The position numbers and the translations under genes were made by a program. The notes below the pieces were generated by a model. That model did no database searches. It was given only the letters and a program-made list of their open reading frames with translations, and had not been told where the DNA came from. Positions 17,601 to 27,180 of a stretch of 64,000 nt of DNA are shown here, in pieces; position 1 is the stretch's first letter; each line of letters starts with the position of its first letter. Origin of the DNA: SPDF01 sp963699825 (lineage in GTDB: Bacteria; Gemmatimonadota; Gemmatimonadetes; Gemmatimonadales; GWC2-71-9). Where the stretch lies: assembly GCA_963699825.1 (NCBI GenBank), contig CAVOVI010000004.1:248001-312000 (forward strand), in the 5' to 3' direction.

Positions 17601-17714
17601 ATAGTCCCAGCCGGTCGCGCGCCCGTGGACGTCCGTCGTCGCGACGACGACGAGATGGGCGGAGTCCTGAACGACAGGCGCCGCCGATGCAAGCAACAGG
17701 AGAGGGAGGAGCAT
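14630..17714 (-). CDS. Tandem 5'-nucleotidase / 2',3'-cyclic phosphodiesterase, secreted (frameshifted)
   Basis: The locus encodes about 1028 residues with a signal peptide (MLLPLLLLASAAPV). Two complete metallophosphoesterase plus 5'-nucleotidase C-terminal modules are fused in tandem. Module 1 has TTDVHGRATGWDY, GDLLQGDP, GNHDFNFG, GHSHRQM and YPYENTLRGI. Module 2 has TINDFHGALEP, GGDEMQGT, GNHDFDW, SGHSHTL, NNGGIRADV and FQNDAV. It should release phosphate and nucleosides from extracellular nucleotides. The frame breaks once near 17365, just after GNHDFNFG. Removing one G in a GGGCC run restores a single frame, so this is probably a sequence error. It opens the nucleoside operon and diverges from the phoBR operon. 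Confidence 0.9.
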
Positions 17715-17808
17715 CCCGCAAATATCCGTCCTTCCCCGCAGGTTTCGCAATGCGCGTGTTCACTGCCCTTGCGCGGGAGCCGAGTTCCGGATATTCGTTT
17801 ACGCGCAT

Positions 17809-18183
17809 ATGAACGCGCCGCCTACTACCACGGATCTCCTCGTGGCGCTCGCCGAGCCGACCCGGCTCCGGATTCTCAACTGCCTGGCGGCGGCGCCACT
17901 CTTCGTGTCCGACCTCCAGACCATCCTCGCCATCCCCCAGCCAACCGTCTCGCGGCACCTGAAGGTGCTCAAGGAGGCCAACCTGGTCCGGGATACGCCG
18001 ATCGCGCAGTTCGTGCTCTACCGGATCCGGCGGGAGTCCGGCGTCAGGGGCCGTCTCGTGGCCGCTGCGCTCGAGGCGCTCGGGCAGGAAGAGCAGATGC
18101 GGACGGAGCGACACCAGGCGTCTGACCGCAGTCGTGCCAACCCCCGCGTCCGACTCGCGACGCTCGTGGAGTCCTCGTCATGA
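17809..18183 (+). CDS. ArsR-family winged-helix regulator
   Basis: The 124-residue product is a winged helix-turn-helix of the ArsR type. EPTRLRILNCLAAAPLFVSDL is helix 1-2, and QPTVSRHLKVLKEANLVRD is the recognition helix. The metal-binding cysteine motif of classical ArsR/SmtB sensors (ELCVCDL) is absent, reading PLFVSDL, so it is unlikely to be a metal sensor. The C-terminus is long and basic. Its stop overlaps the phoB start by 4 bases, so it is the first gene of a regulator-phoB-phoR operon. A link to phosphate control is inferred from that coupling. Confidence 0.88.
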   Translation: MNAPPTTTDLLVALAEPTRLRILNCLAAAPLFVSDLQTILAIPQPTVSRHLKVLKEANLVRDTPIAQFVLYRIRRESGVRGRLVAAALEALGQEEQMRTERHQASDRSRANPRVRLATLVESSS

Positions 18184-18883
18184 CCCACCGCATTCTCGTC
18201 GTTGACGATGAGCCGGACATCACCGCCCTGGTGGCGTACCACCTCGCGAAGGCGGGGTACCGGGTCTCGACCGCCGCGCGGGGTCCAGACGCGCTGAAGG
18301 CCGCCGCCGAGGAACGCCCCGATGTCGTGATCCTCGACCTCATGCTCCCGGGCATGTCGGGGTACGATGTCCTCGCGGAACTGCGGGCGCGCCCGGAAAC
18401 GCGCGACGTCGGTGTCATTCTCCTGACCGCGCGGAAGCAGGAAGCCGACCGGATCCGCGGCCTCACACTTGGCGCGGACGACTACCTCACGAAGCCCTTC
18501 TCGCCGGCCGAACTGACGCTGCGGGTTGGCGCCGTCCTGCGGCGCCTCGCCGCCCCGTCCGTGGCCCATGGCGACACGCTGACCGCGGGCGACATCGTCA
18601 TCGATCGTGCGGCGCTTCGCGCCACGATCGGTGGCGAGGAACTCGACCTGACCGCGACCGAGTTCAAGTTGCTGCTGACGTTGGTCGAGCGGCGGGGCCG
18701 GGTCCAGACCCGCCCGCATCTGCTGGAGACCGTCTGGGACGCCCAGCCTGACATGCAGACCCGTACCGTCGACATGCACATCCAGCGGCTGCGCTCAAAG
18801 CTGGGAGACGCCGGGCGACTGATCGAGACCGTCCGCGGCTTCGGCTATCGCTTTCGGGCCACCGACCGCAGCGGACGCAAGTC

Positions 18884-18887
<4 letters not shown>
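18180..18887 (+). CDS. phoB: PhoB-type phosphate response regulator
   Basis: The 235-residue product has a receiver domain (DDEPDI near the start, phospho-acceptor Asp in VVILDLMLPG, the conserved Lys in YLTKPFSP) and an OmpR/PhoB winged-helix output domain ending in DMHIQRLRSKLGD... FGYRFRA. Assignment to PhoB rests on the phoR partner and the downstream porin and pst genes. It probably binds the 11-bp direct repeats at 20599-20638 and 22996-23024. It overlaps both neighbours by 4 bases. Confidence 0.94.
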
Positions 18888-20598
<1,711 letters not shown>

Positions 20599-20615
<17 letters not shown>

Positions 20616-20638
20616 CCTGATGTGGGTTCGGGCGTGAC
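20599..20638. promoter_or_regulatory. Candidate Pho box upstream of the phosphate porin
   Basis: The hexamers CGTTAC (20600), CGTGAC (20611) and CGTGAC (20633) lie on an exact 11-bp grid, with one weak position between the second and third. PhoB-family regulators bind direct repeats with 11-bp spacing. The same CGT(G/T)AC unit forms a perfect triple upstream of pstC. The first two units overlap the end of phoR. Confidence 0.65.
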
Positions 20639-20759
20639 GCGCCGGTGCGTTCGTTACGCCGCGATGTCCAACTCTCACGGACATCGGGCGGGCGGGCACC
20701 GAGCCCCCCGACGACAACCTCAGGGTGCCGAGACCGGGCGCCCGCACGAAAGGGTGGAC

Positions 20760-21866
20760 ATGCGTTCCTCGATGTGGCGTTCGGCTTTGAGCCTCGCTCT
20801 GCTGATCTTCACCACCGCCGGCGTTGCCGCGGCCCAGACGACCTATCCGAATGTGAAGATGGTCGGCCGCCTGCAGGTGGAGTTCTACGACTTCAACAAC
20901 GGCGACAACGCCATCTACGCGGCCATTCCGGTGCGAGCTGCCGAGAGCAACTTCTTCATTCGGCGGGCCCGGATCACGGCCAAGGGCAACCTGACCGAGA
21001 ACATCTCCTTCGTGATCCAGCCCAGCTACACGACGGGCCAGTCGGGGCTCATCCTGAAGGACGCCTACCTCGACGTGGCGTTCACCAAGCCTGAAGCCAA
21101 GAGCGCGTTCGTCCTCCGCGCCGGCCAGTTCAAGCGGTTCTTCGGCCGGTACGAGCTCACGTCGTCGAACAACCTCCCGTCCATCGAGCGCGGCGCCTAT
21201 CGCGGCCTCGTCCCGGTCTCGTCGAACGACCTCGCCATCGGCAACGGATTCGCGGCGCACGACCTCGGCGCCGGCCTGATGTACACCGGGATGGAGAAGA
21301 AGCTGGCGATCATGGGCAGCATCATGAACGGGGCGCTGTCGCCCAACAACCTGGACATCAACAACTCCAAGTCGTATTACGCCCGTGCCACCTACGCCAT
21401 CACCCCGAAGCTGGCGATCGGCGGCTCCTTCGCCAGCCACGACTTCATCCAGACCATCGACAGCGTCACGAAGGACAGCTCCGCCATGAACACCGGCTGG
21501 GGCGTCGACGCGCAGTGGGGGGCGCCGGGGAGCGAGGGGCTGTACGTGATGGCGGACTACATGACCGGCCAGAGCATCCTCGACAGCGACAACGGCATCT
21601 GCGGCTTCCAGGCCGTCGCCGCGTACAACATCCGGATGAAGTCGCCCGACAGCTTCCTCTACGCCATCGAGCCGGCGTTCCGCTATGACCTGGCCGAACC
21701 GAGCAACAAGGTCGTCAGCGACCAGAGCACGCTGATCACCGCGGGCGTGAACTTCTACCTGAGCAGCAAGGCGCAGTTCCGCCTGATGTACGAGTCGCAG
21801 AGCTTCGAGCAGTCCGATCTCAAGACGATCAGCGGCGTCCGTACCGCGCTGACCATGAATTTCTAA
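20760..21866 (+). CDS. Phosphate-selective porin (OprO/OprP family)
   Basis: The 368-residue product begins with a signal peptide (MRSSMWRSALSLALLIFTTAGVAAA) and continues as an outer-membrane beta-barrel. FIRRARITAKGNLTENISFVIQPSYT and KDAYLDVAF..FVLRAGQFKRFFGRYELTSS are typical of the porin O/P family, and the protein ends with TALTMNF, a terminal-Phe barrel signal. It lies between phoR and pstS, 12 bases before pstS, so it should pass phosphate to the periplasmic binding protein. The start ATG 20760 is the one directly before the signal peptide. Confidence 0.9.
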   Translation: MRSSMWRSALSLALLIFTTAGVAAAQTTYPNVKMVGRLQVEFYDFNNGDNAIYAAIPVRAAESNFFIRRARITAKGNLTENISFVIQPSYTTGQSGLILKDAYLDVAFTKPEAKSAFVLRAGQFKRFFGRYELTSSNNLPSIERGAYRGLVPVSSNDLAIGNGFAAHDLGAGLMYTGMEKKLAIMGSIMNGALSPNNLDINNSKSYYARATYAITPKLAIGGSFASHDFIQTIDSVTKDSSAMNTGWGVDAQWGAPGSEGLYVMADYMTGQSILDSDNGICGFQAVAAYNIRMKSPDSFLYAIEPAFRYDLAEPSNKVVSDQSTLITAGVNFYLSSKAQFRLMYESQSFEQSDLKTISGVRTALTMNF

Positions 21867-21878
21867 GGGAGTGACACG

Positions 21879-22923
21879 ATGAATTTTCGATCCATCACCC
21901 TGGCGCTCGGCGCGGCCGCCCTCGTGGCGGCCCCCGCCGGCGCCCAAGGCCTGACCGGAGCGGGGGCCACCTTCCCGAATCCGATCTACACGAAGTGGTT
22001 TGACGCCTACAACAAGGCCACTGGAATCCAGATCAACTATCAGTCGATCGGCTCCGGCGGCGGCATTCGCCAGTTCACCCAGGGCACGGTCGACTTCGGC
22101 GCCACCGACGGCCCGATGAGCCCTGCGCAGATGGAGGCGGTGCAGAACAACGTCCTCCACATTCCCACCGTCATCGGCGCGGTGGTCCTGACCTACAACC
22201 TGCCGTCCCTCGGTGCCACCCAGCTGCAGCTCGACGGGGCCACCATCGCGGACATCTACCTGGGCCGCATCACCAAGTGGAACGACAAGCGGATCGCCTC
22301 GATGAACGCCGGCGTGGCGCTGCCGAACACCGACATCATCGTCGTCCACCGGTCGGACGGGTCGGGCACCAGCTACATCTTCACCGACTTCCTGACCAAG
22401 GTGTCGCGGGAGTGGAAGGACAAGGTCAACTACGCCACCTCCGTGAAGTGGCCGGTCGGCCTCGGCGGCAAGGGGAATGAAGGTGTGACCCAGCAGGTCA
22501 AGCAGATTGAGGGCACCATCGGCTACGTCGAGTTGATCTACGCGCTCTCGAACGACCTGCCCTACGCCAAGATCAAGAACAGTGCGGGCAACTTCGTGGT
22601 CCCGAGCCTGGCCTCCGCCACGGCGGCCGCGGCCAGCGCCAAGTTCGCGAAGGACACCGATTTCCGGGTCTCGATCACCAACGCCCCGGGTGCGCAGACC
22701 TACCCCATCTCGTCCTTCACCTGGCTTCTGGTTCGCCAGGACTCGAAGGATGCGGCCAAGGCCAAGCTGCTCCGTGACTATCCTCACCTGGATGATCACG
22801 CCGGCAGCGCAGGGGATGGCGAGCGAACTGAAGTACGCTCCGCTGCCCGCCGAGGTTGTGGCCCTCGTCAAGCCCCGGATTGCCGGGCTGACGGCCAATG
22901 GTAAGCCAATTCCTGCCAACTAG
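21879..22923 (+). CDS. pstS: Phosphate-binding protein PstS (frameshifted near C-terminus)
   Basis: PstS is the periplasmic receptor of the high-affinity phosphate ABC transporter. A signal peptide (MNFRSITLALGAAALVAAPAGA) precedes GLTGAGATFPNPIYTKWF. Phosphate-binding motifs include SIGSGGGIRQFTQGTVDFGATD and VHRSDGSGTSYIFTDFL. The frame breaks near 22781. Deleting one A joins AKLLRD to FLTWMITPAAQGMASEL and restores the normal C-terminus ending NGKPIPAN. The product is then about 347 residues. The gene follows the porin after 12 bases and is followed by a strong hairpin. Confidence 0.94.
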
Positions 22924-22944
22924 TTAACCAACGATCGCAGGCGG

Positions 22945-22983
22945 AGCGGCCGGCTCCCTTCCGGGGGCCGGCCGCTTCGTTTC
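22945..22983 (+). terminator. Probable intrinsic terminator after pstS
   Basis: A 14-bp stem (22945-22958 paired with 22963-22976, one G-U pair) encloses a four-base TTCC loop and is followed by TTCGTTTC. It lies 20 bases after the pstS stop and just before the Pho box of pstC. It could separate the porin-pstS transcript from pstCAB, or allow extra pstS expression by partial read-through. Confidence 0.7.
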
Positions 22984-22995
22984 ACGCCCATCCCA

Positions 22996-23024
22996 CCGTG
23001 ACATTGCCGTTACATGGCCGTGAC
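22996..23024 (+). promoter_or_regulatory. Candidate Pho box upstream of pstC
   Basis: Three heptamers, CCGTGAC (22996-23002), CCGTTAC (23007-23013) and CCGTGAC (23018-23024), occur with exact 11-bp periodicity, the spacing expected for PhoB dimers bound head to tail. They end 35 bases before the pstC ATG. A possible -10 element (TAGGTT, 23046-23051) lies 21 bases further on. Confidence 0.78.
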
Positions 23025-23059
23025 CTTCCACCCATCGTTCCCCGGTAGGTTTTCGCCTC

Positions 23060-24019
23060 ATGCAATCGACGATTTCGCCTGCAGAGCAACCGCTTGGCGG
23101 CGCCCGGTTCGGCGACCGGCTGTTCAAGGCGATGCTCACCGTGGCCGCCCTCGCGGTGCCGGTGCTCCTCGGATTCCTGGTGTGGGAGTTGTGGGCCGGG
23201 TCCCGCGAAGCCATCCAGGAATTCGGCCTCGGGTTCCTGACCTCCAGCGAGTGGGACCCGGTCGAGGGACAATTCGGCGCCCTCCCCCTCATCTTCGGCA
23301 CGGTCGTCAGTTCCGCGCTGGCCCTGCTCATCGCGGTGCCGCTCTCGCTTGGTGTTGCGATTTTCCTGACCGAGTTCGCCCCGATGCGGATTCGCGGCCC
23401 GGTGTCCTTCCTCATCGAGCTCCTCGCCGCCATTCCGAGCGTCGTGTACGGGCTCTGGGGCATCTTCGTGATGATCCCCTTCCTGCGCGCCACCGTCTAT
23501 CCGTTCCTGAAGGACACCCTCGGCTTCCTGCCGTTCTTCCAGGGACCGATCTACGGCCCGGGGATGCTCTCCGCCGCGATCATCCTGGCCATCATGGTCA
23601 TGCCGTACATCATGTCCGTGTCCCGGGAAGTGCTGCTCGCGGTGCCGAACACCCAGCGCGAGGCCGCCATGGCGCTCGGGGCCACACGGTGGGAGGCGCT
23701 GACCGGCGCCGTCCTCCCCTATGCACGGTCTGGCATCATCGGCGCCGTCATCCTCGGCCTCGGCCGCGCGCTCGGCGAGACGATGGCCGTCACCATGGTG
23801 ATCGGCAATCGCCACGAGATTGCCGCCTCGCTCTTTGCCCCCGGCTACACGATGGCCGCGGCCATCGCGAACGAGTTCGCCGAGGCGGTGGAGAATATTC
23901 ATCTCTCGGCGCTGTCCTACGTGGCGCTCACGCTCTTCGTCGTCACGGTGCTGATCAACGCCGCCGCCCGCCTGCTGATCTGGCGAGTGGCCCAGGGTGG
24001 CGGAGGGAAGTCCGCGTGA
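23060..24019 (+). CDS. pstC: Phosphate ABC transporter permease PstC
   Basis: PstC is one of the two membrane subunits of the Pst transporter. The 319-residue product has six hydrophobic helices. The segment FLTSSEWDPVEGQFGALPLIFGT is diagnostic of PstC, and the EAAMALGATRWEALTGAVLPYA motif is the EAA loop that docks the ATPase. GLGRALGETMAVTMVIGN follows. The last base of its stop is shared with a GTG-start pstA (TGA overlapping GTG). Confidence 0.96.
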   Translation: MQSTISPAEQPLGGARFGDRLFKAMLTVAALAVPVLLGFLVWELWAGSREAIQEFGLGFLTSSEWDPVEGQFGALPLIFGTVVSSALALLIAVPLSLGVAIFLTEFAPMRIRGPVSFLIELLAAIPSVVYGLWGIFVMIPFLRATVYPFLKDTLGFLPFFQGPIYGPGMLSAAIILAIMVMPYIMSVSREVLLAVPNTQREAAMALGATRWEALTGAVLPYARSGIIGAVILGLGRALGETMAVTMVIGNRHEIAASLFAPGYTMAAAIANEFAEAVENIHLSALSYVALTLFVVTVLINAAARLLIWRVAQGGGGKSA

Positions 24020-24861
24020 ACCGCGCCGCCGCTCGCCGCCGCCGGAGCCAGTTCATGGTCGGCCTCATGGCTGTGGCCGTCATCGTCGCCGTGCTTCCGC
24101 TCATCCTGATTCTCGGGACGCTGGTGGCCAAGGGCGCCAGCAGCCTGAACCTCGCCTTCTTCACGAAGCTGCCGGTGCCGGCCGGGGAGACCGGCGGCGG
24201 CGTGATGCACGCCATCGTCGGCACGCTGATGATCGTCGGGACCGCCTGCCTCATCGGCCTCCCCCTCGGGATCGGCGGCGGCATCTACTGCGCCGAGTAC
24301 CCGGGCTCCAAGCTGGCCACCCTCACCCGCTTCGTCTCGGACGTGTTGAACGGGACGCCCTCGATCGTGGTCGGCGTCTTCGCCTGGACCTGGATCGTGG
24401 CCTCCCAGAAGCACTTCTCCGCGCTGGCCGGCAGCGTGGCGCTGGCCATTCTGATGATCCCGATGGTGACCCGCACGACGGAAGAGATGATCAAGCTGGT
24501 GCCGCACACCCTCCGGGAGGCCGCGCTGGCGCTCGGGTACTCGCGGTGGCGGACCAGCCTGACGGTGGTCGTCCGCACCACGCTGCCCGGCATCGTGACG
24601 GGCAGCCTGCTGGCGGTCGCGCGGGTGGCGGGTGAGACCGCGCCGCTCCTCTTCACGGCGCTGGGCAGCCAGTACCTCTCCTTCAATCTCGACCAGCCGA
24701 TGGCCGCCCTGCCGCTGGTGGTGTTCACCTACGCGACCGGTCCGTACGAGGAATGGCACCAGCTGGCGTGGGCCACGGCGCTCGTCCTCATCCTGGTGGT
24801 GCTGGTGCTGAGCATCGCGGCCCGGTTCGCCACCCGCCGGAAGTTCACGCAGAATGGCTGA
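24016..24861 (+). CDS. pstA: Phosphate ABC transporter permease PstA
   Basis: PstA pairs with PstC in the membrane. The 281-residue product starts at GTG 24016, overlapping the pstC stop by 4 bases. It has six membrane helices. Markers are GIGGGIYCAEYPG, FVSDVLNGTPSIVVGVFAW, the EAA loop REAALALGYSRWRTSLTVV, and RVAGETAPLLFTALG. Its 3' end overlaps pstB by 8 bases. Confidence 0.96.
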   Translation: MNRAAARRRRSQFMVGLMAVAVIVAVLPLILILGTLVAKGASSLNLAFFTKLPVPAGETGGGVMHAIVGTLMIVGTACLIGLPLGIGGGIYCAEYPGSKLATLTRFVSDVLNGTPSIVVGVFAWTWIVASQKHFSALAGSVALAILMIPMVTRTTEEMIKLVPHTLREAALALGYSRWRTSLTVVVRTTLPGIVTGSLLAVARVAGETAPLLFTALGSQYLSFNLDQPMAALPLVVFTYATGPYEEWHQLAWATALVLILVVLVLSIAARFATRRKFTQNG

Positions 24862-25622
24862 GGCGACGGTCCGGATCGCGACCGAGCGACTGAGCGCGAT
24901 GTACGGCAAGATCACCGCGGTGAAGGACGTGACCCTCGGCTTCGCCACGAACCGGGTCCACGCCCTCATCGGGCCGTCCGGCTGTGGCAAGTCCACCTTC
25001 CTGCGCTCGCTGAACCGGATGCACGAGTTGACGCCGGGCGGGTGGATTACCGGACGCGTCCTGCTGGACGGGCAGGGACGTCTACTCCTCCAAGGTGAAT
25101 CCGATGCAGCTGCGGCGCCGGGTGGGGATGGTCTTCCAGAAGCCGACCCCCTTTCCGACGATGTCGATCTTCGATAACGTGGCGGCAGGGCTGCGCGTGG
25201 GAGAGCAGCGCTCTCGCTCGGAGATCGCGGACACGGTGGAGCAGGCGCTCCAGGGCGCCGCGCTCTGGGACGAGGTCAAGGATCGTCTCAAGATGAGTGC
25301 GCTCGCGCTCTCCGGCGGCCAGCAGCAACGGCTCTGCGTGGCCCGCACCATCGCGCCGAAGCCGGAGGTGGTGCTGCTCGACGAGCCGACCGCCTCGCTC
25401 GATCCGCAGGGCACGCAGCGGATCGAGGAATTGCTCTTCACTCTGAAGCAGGAGTTCACGATCATCATCGTGACCCACAACATGCAGCAGGCCGCCCGGG
25501 TGTCGGACACGACCACGTTCTTCTACCTGGGCGGGATGGTCGAGACCGGCGCGACGCGTCAGCTCTTCACGTCGCCGGCTCGCGAAGAGACCGAAGCCTA
25601 CATTACCGGGCGATTCGGATGA
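24854..25622 (+). CDS. pstB: Phosphate transport ATPase PstB, copy 1 (frameshifted)
   Basis: PstB hydrolyses ATP to drive phosphate import. Walker A is GPSGCGKSTFLRSLNRMHEL, the Q-loop region is VGMVFQKPTPFPTMSIFDNVA, the signature is LSGGQQQRLCVARTIA, Walker B is VVLLDEPTASLDP, and the H-loop is IIIVTHNMQQAARVSD. The C-terminus YITGRFG is typical. The frame breaks near 25077. Removing one G in GGGCAGGGAC joins LLDGQ to DVYSSKVNPMQLR and gives about 255 residues. A second pstB starts 4 bases before its stop. Confidence 0.93.
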
Positions 25623-26475
25623 CCTCAACACTCGTCGAACGGACGGCCATGCCGCACGCAGCCAGCCTGAGGCCGACACTCGCTCCCCGCCGGGATTCGG
25701 CACGGACCCACCGGACCGGCGCGCCGGTCATCGAATCGCGCGACTTCCGCTTCTCGTACGGTGCCACCGAGGTGCTCAAGGGAATCTCCCTCAGCGTGGA
25801 ACGGCATGCCGTCACCGCCATCATCGGCCCGTCGGGATGCGGCAAGTCCACCTTCCTCCGGGCCATCAACCGGATGCACGACCTTCTCCCCGACGTCAGC
25901 CACGGCGGTGAGCTGCTGCTCGACGGCCAGTCGGTCTATGCTCCGGGGCGGGACCTCGTCGACCTCCGCCGCCGGGTCGGGCATGGTGTTCCAGCGCCCG
26001 AATCCGTTCCCGAAGTCGATCTTTGACAACGTGGCCTACGGCCCGATGGGTCAACCGCCTGACGCTGAAGCGGGATCTCCCGGAACTGGTCGAACGCTGC
26101 CTCCGGCAGGCCGCCCTCTGGGATGAAGTGAAGGACCGTCTGCACGAGCCCGGCACCGGGCTCTCCGGCGGGCAGCAGCAGCGGCTCTGCATCGCCCGCG
26201 CGCTGGCCAACGCCCCCGAGGTCCTGCTGATGGACGAGCCCTGCTCGGCGCTGGATCCCATCGCGACCCAGAAGGTCGAGGAACTCATCTTCGAACTGAA
26301 GCAGCACTACACGATCGTCATCGTGACCCACAACATGCAGCAGGCCGCCCGGGTGTCCGACTTCACCGGTTTCTTCGACCGCGGCGAACTGATCGAGTTC
26401 GGCGAGACCGAACAGCTGTTCACCGCACCGGCGCAGGAGCGCACCGAGGCGTACATCACGGGGAGATTCGGATGA
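25619..26475 (+). CDS. pstB: Phosphate transport ATPase PstB, copy 2 (frameshifted)
   Basis: This is a second complete PstB directly after the first. It carries an N-terminal extension of about 30 residues before IESRDFRFSYGATEVLKGISL. Walker A is GPSGCGKSTFLRAINRMHDL, the Q-loop is MVFQRPNPFPKSIFDNVAYGP, the signature is LSGGQQQRLCIARALA, and Walker B is VLLMDEPCSALDPIA. It also ends YITGRFG. Two frame breaks, near 25985 and 26046, interrupt the middle. Each is mended by removing one base, and all ATPase motifs are intact around them. Its stop overlaps the phoU start by 4 bases. Having two PstB proteins for one PstCA pair suggests a duplicated or heteromeric ATPase. Confidence 0.92.
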
Positions 26476-27180
26476 CCGAGGCCCACCGGCACTTTCATGA
26501 CGACCTGAGCCAGGTCAAGATCCGCCTCCTGACCATGTCCGGGGAAGCGGAAGCCGCGCTCGGACTGGCCGTGGACGCGCTGCTCGAACGCGACCCGGCC
26601 AAGGCCGAGGCCGTGGTCGGCGGCGACCGGGTCATCGACCAGATGGAGGTCGAGCTCGAGGAGATGTGCATCAACCTCCTGGCGCTCCAGCAGCCGATGG
26701 CGCGCGACCTCCGCATGCTCACCTCCGCGCTCAAGATCGCGAACGACCTCGAACGGGTGGGGGACCACGCGGTCAACATCGCGCAGTCGGCGCTGCGGCT
26801 CGCGGACCACCGCGCCGATCGCGCCGGAGCCGGAGCTCGTCGAGATGGCGCGCCTCGCGCGGGACATGCTCTCCGACGCGCTCGAGGCCTTCATTCGCGG
26901 CGACTCGCAGGCCGGGCGCGAAGTCTGCCGGCGCGACGACAAGGTGGATGTGCTGCACAAGTCGGTGTTCCGGATTCTCCTCACCCACATGATGGAGGAC
27001 CCGCACACCATCGGGGCGGGCATGGAGCTCTTCCTCGTGAGCCGCAACCTGGAACGGGTGGCGGATCTCGCGACGAACATCGGCGAGGACGTGGTCTTCC
27101 TGGTGGAGGGCAAGTCGATCAAGCACCACGCCGAGGATGTGGGCGACGCGGCCTGGCCGGCGGGAGCGCCGAAGCGGTGA
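26472..27180 (+). CDS. phoU: Phosphate signalling protein PhoU (frameshifted)
   Basis: PhoU links PstSCAB to PhoR and represses the Pho response when phosphate is plentiful. The product has two PhoU three-helix repeats. Repeat 1 holds the metal-binding type motif LKIANDLERVGDHAVNIA and repeat 2 has LFLVSRNLERVADLATNIGEDVVFLVEGK. The frame breaks near 26807. Removing one C in GACCACC joins the two halves through APIAPEPELVEMARLA, for about 235 residues. The stop overlaps a GTG-start ppx. Confidence 0.93.

Noticed and set aside
17785..17815. AT-rich imperfect palindrome around CGTTTACGCGCATATGAACG before the ArsR-type gene
   Set aside because: Only about six bases per arm match and it runs into the start codon. 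Too weak to call an operator.
17809..18183. ArsR-like protein as an arsenic or metal sensor
   Set aside because: The cysteine pair of the metal-binding helix is missing and no resistance genes are nearby.
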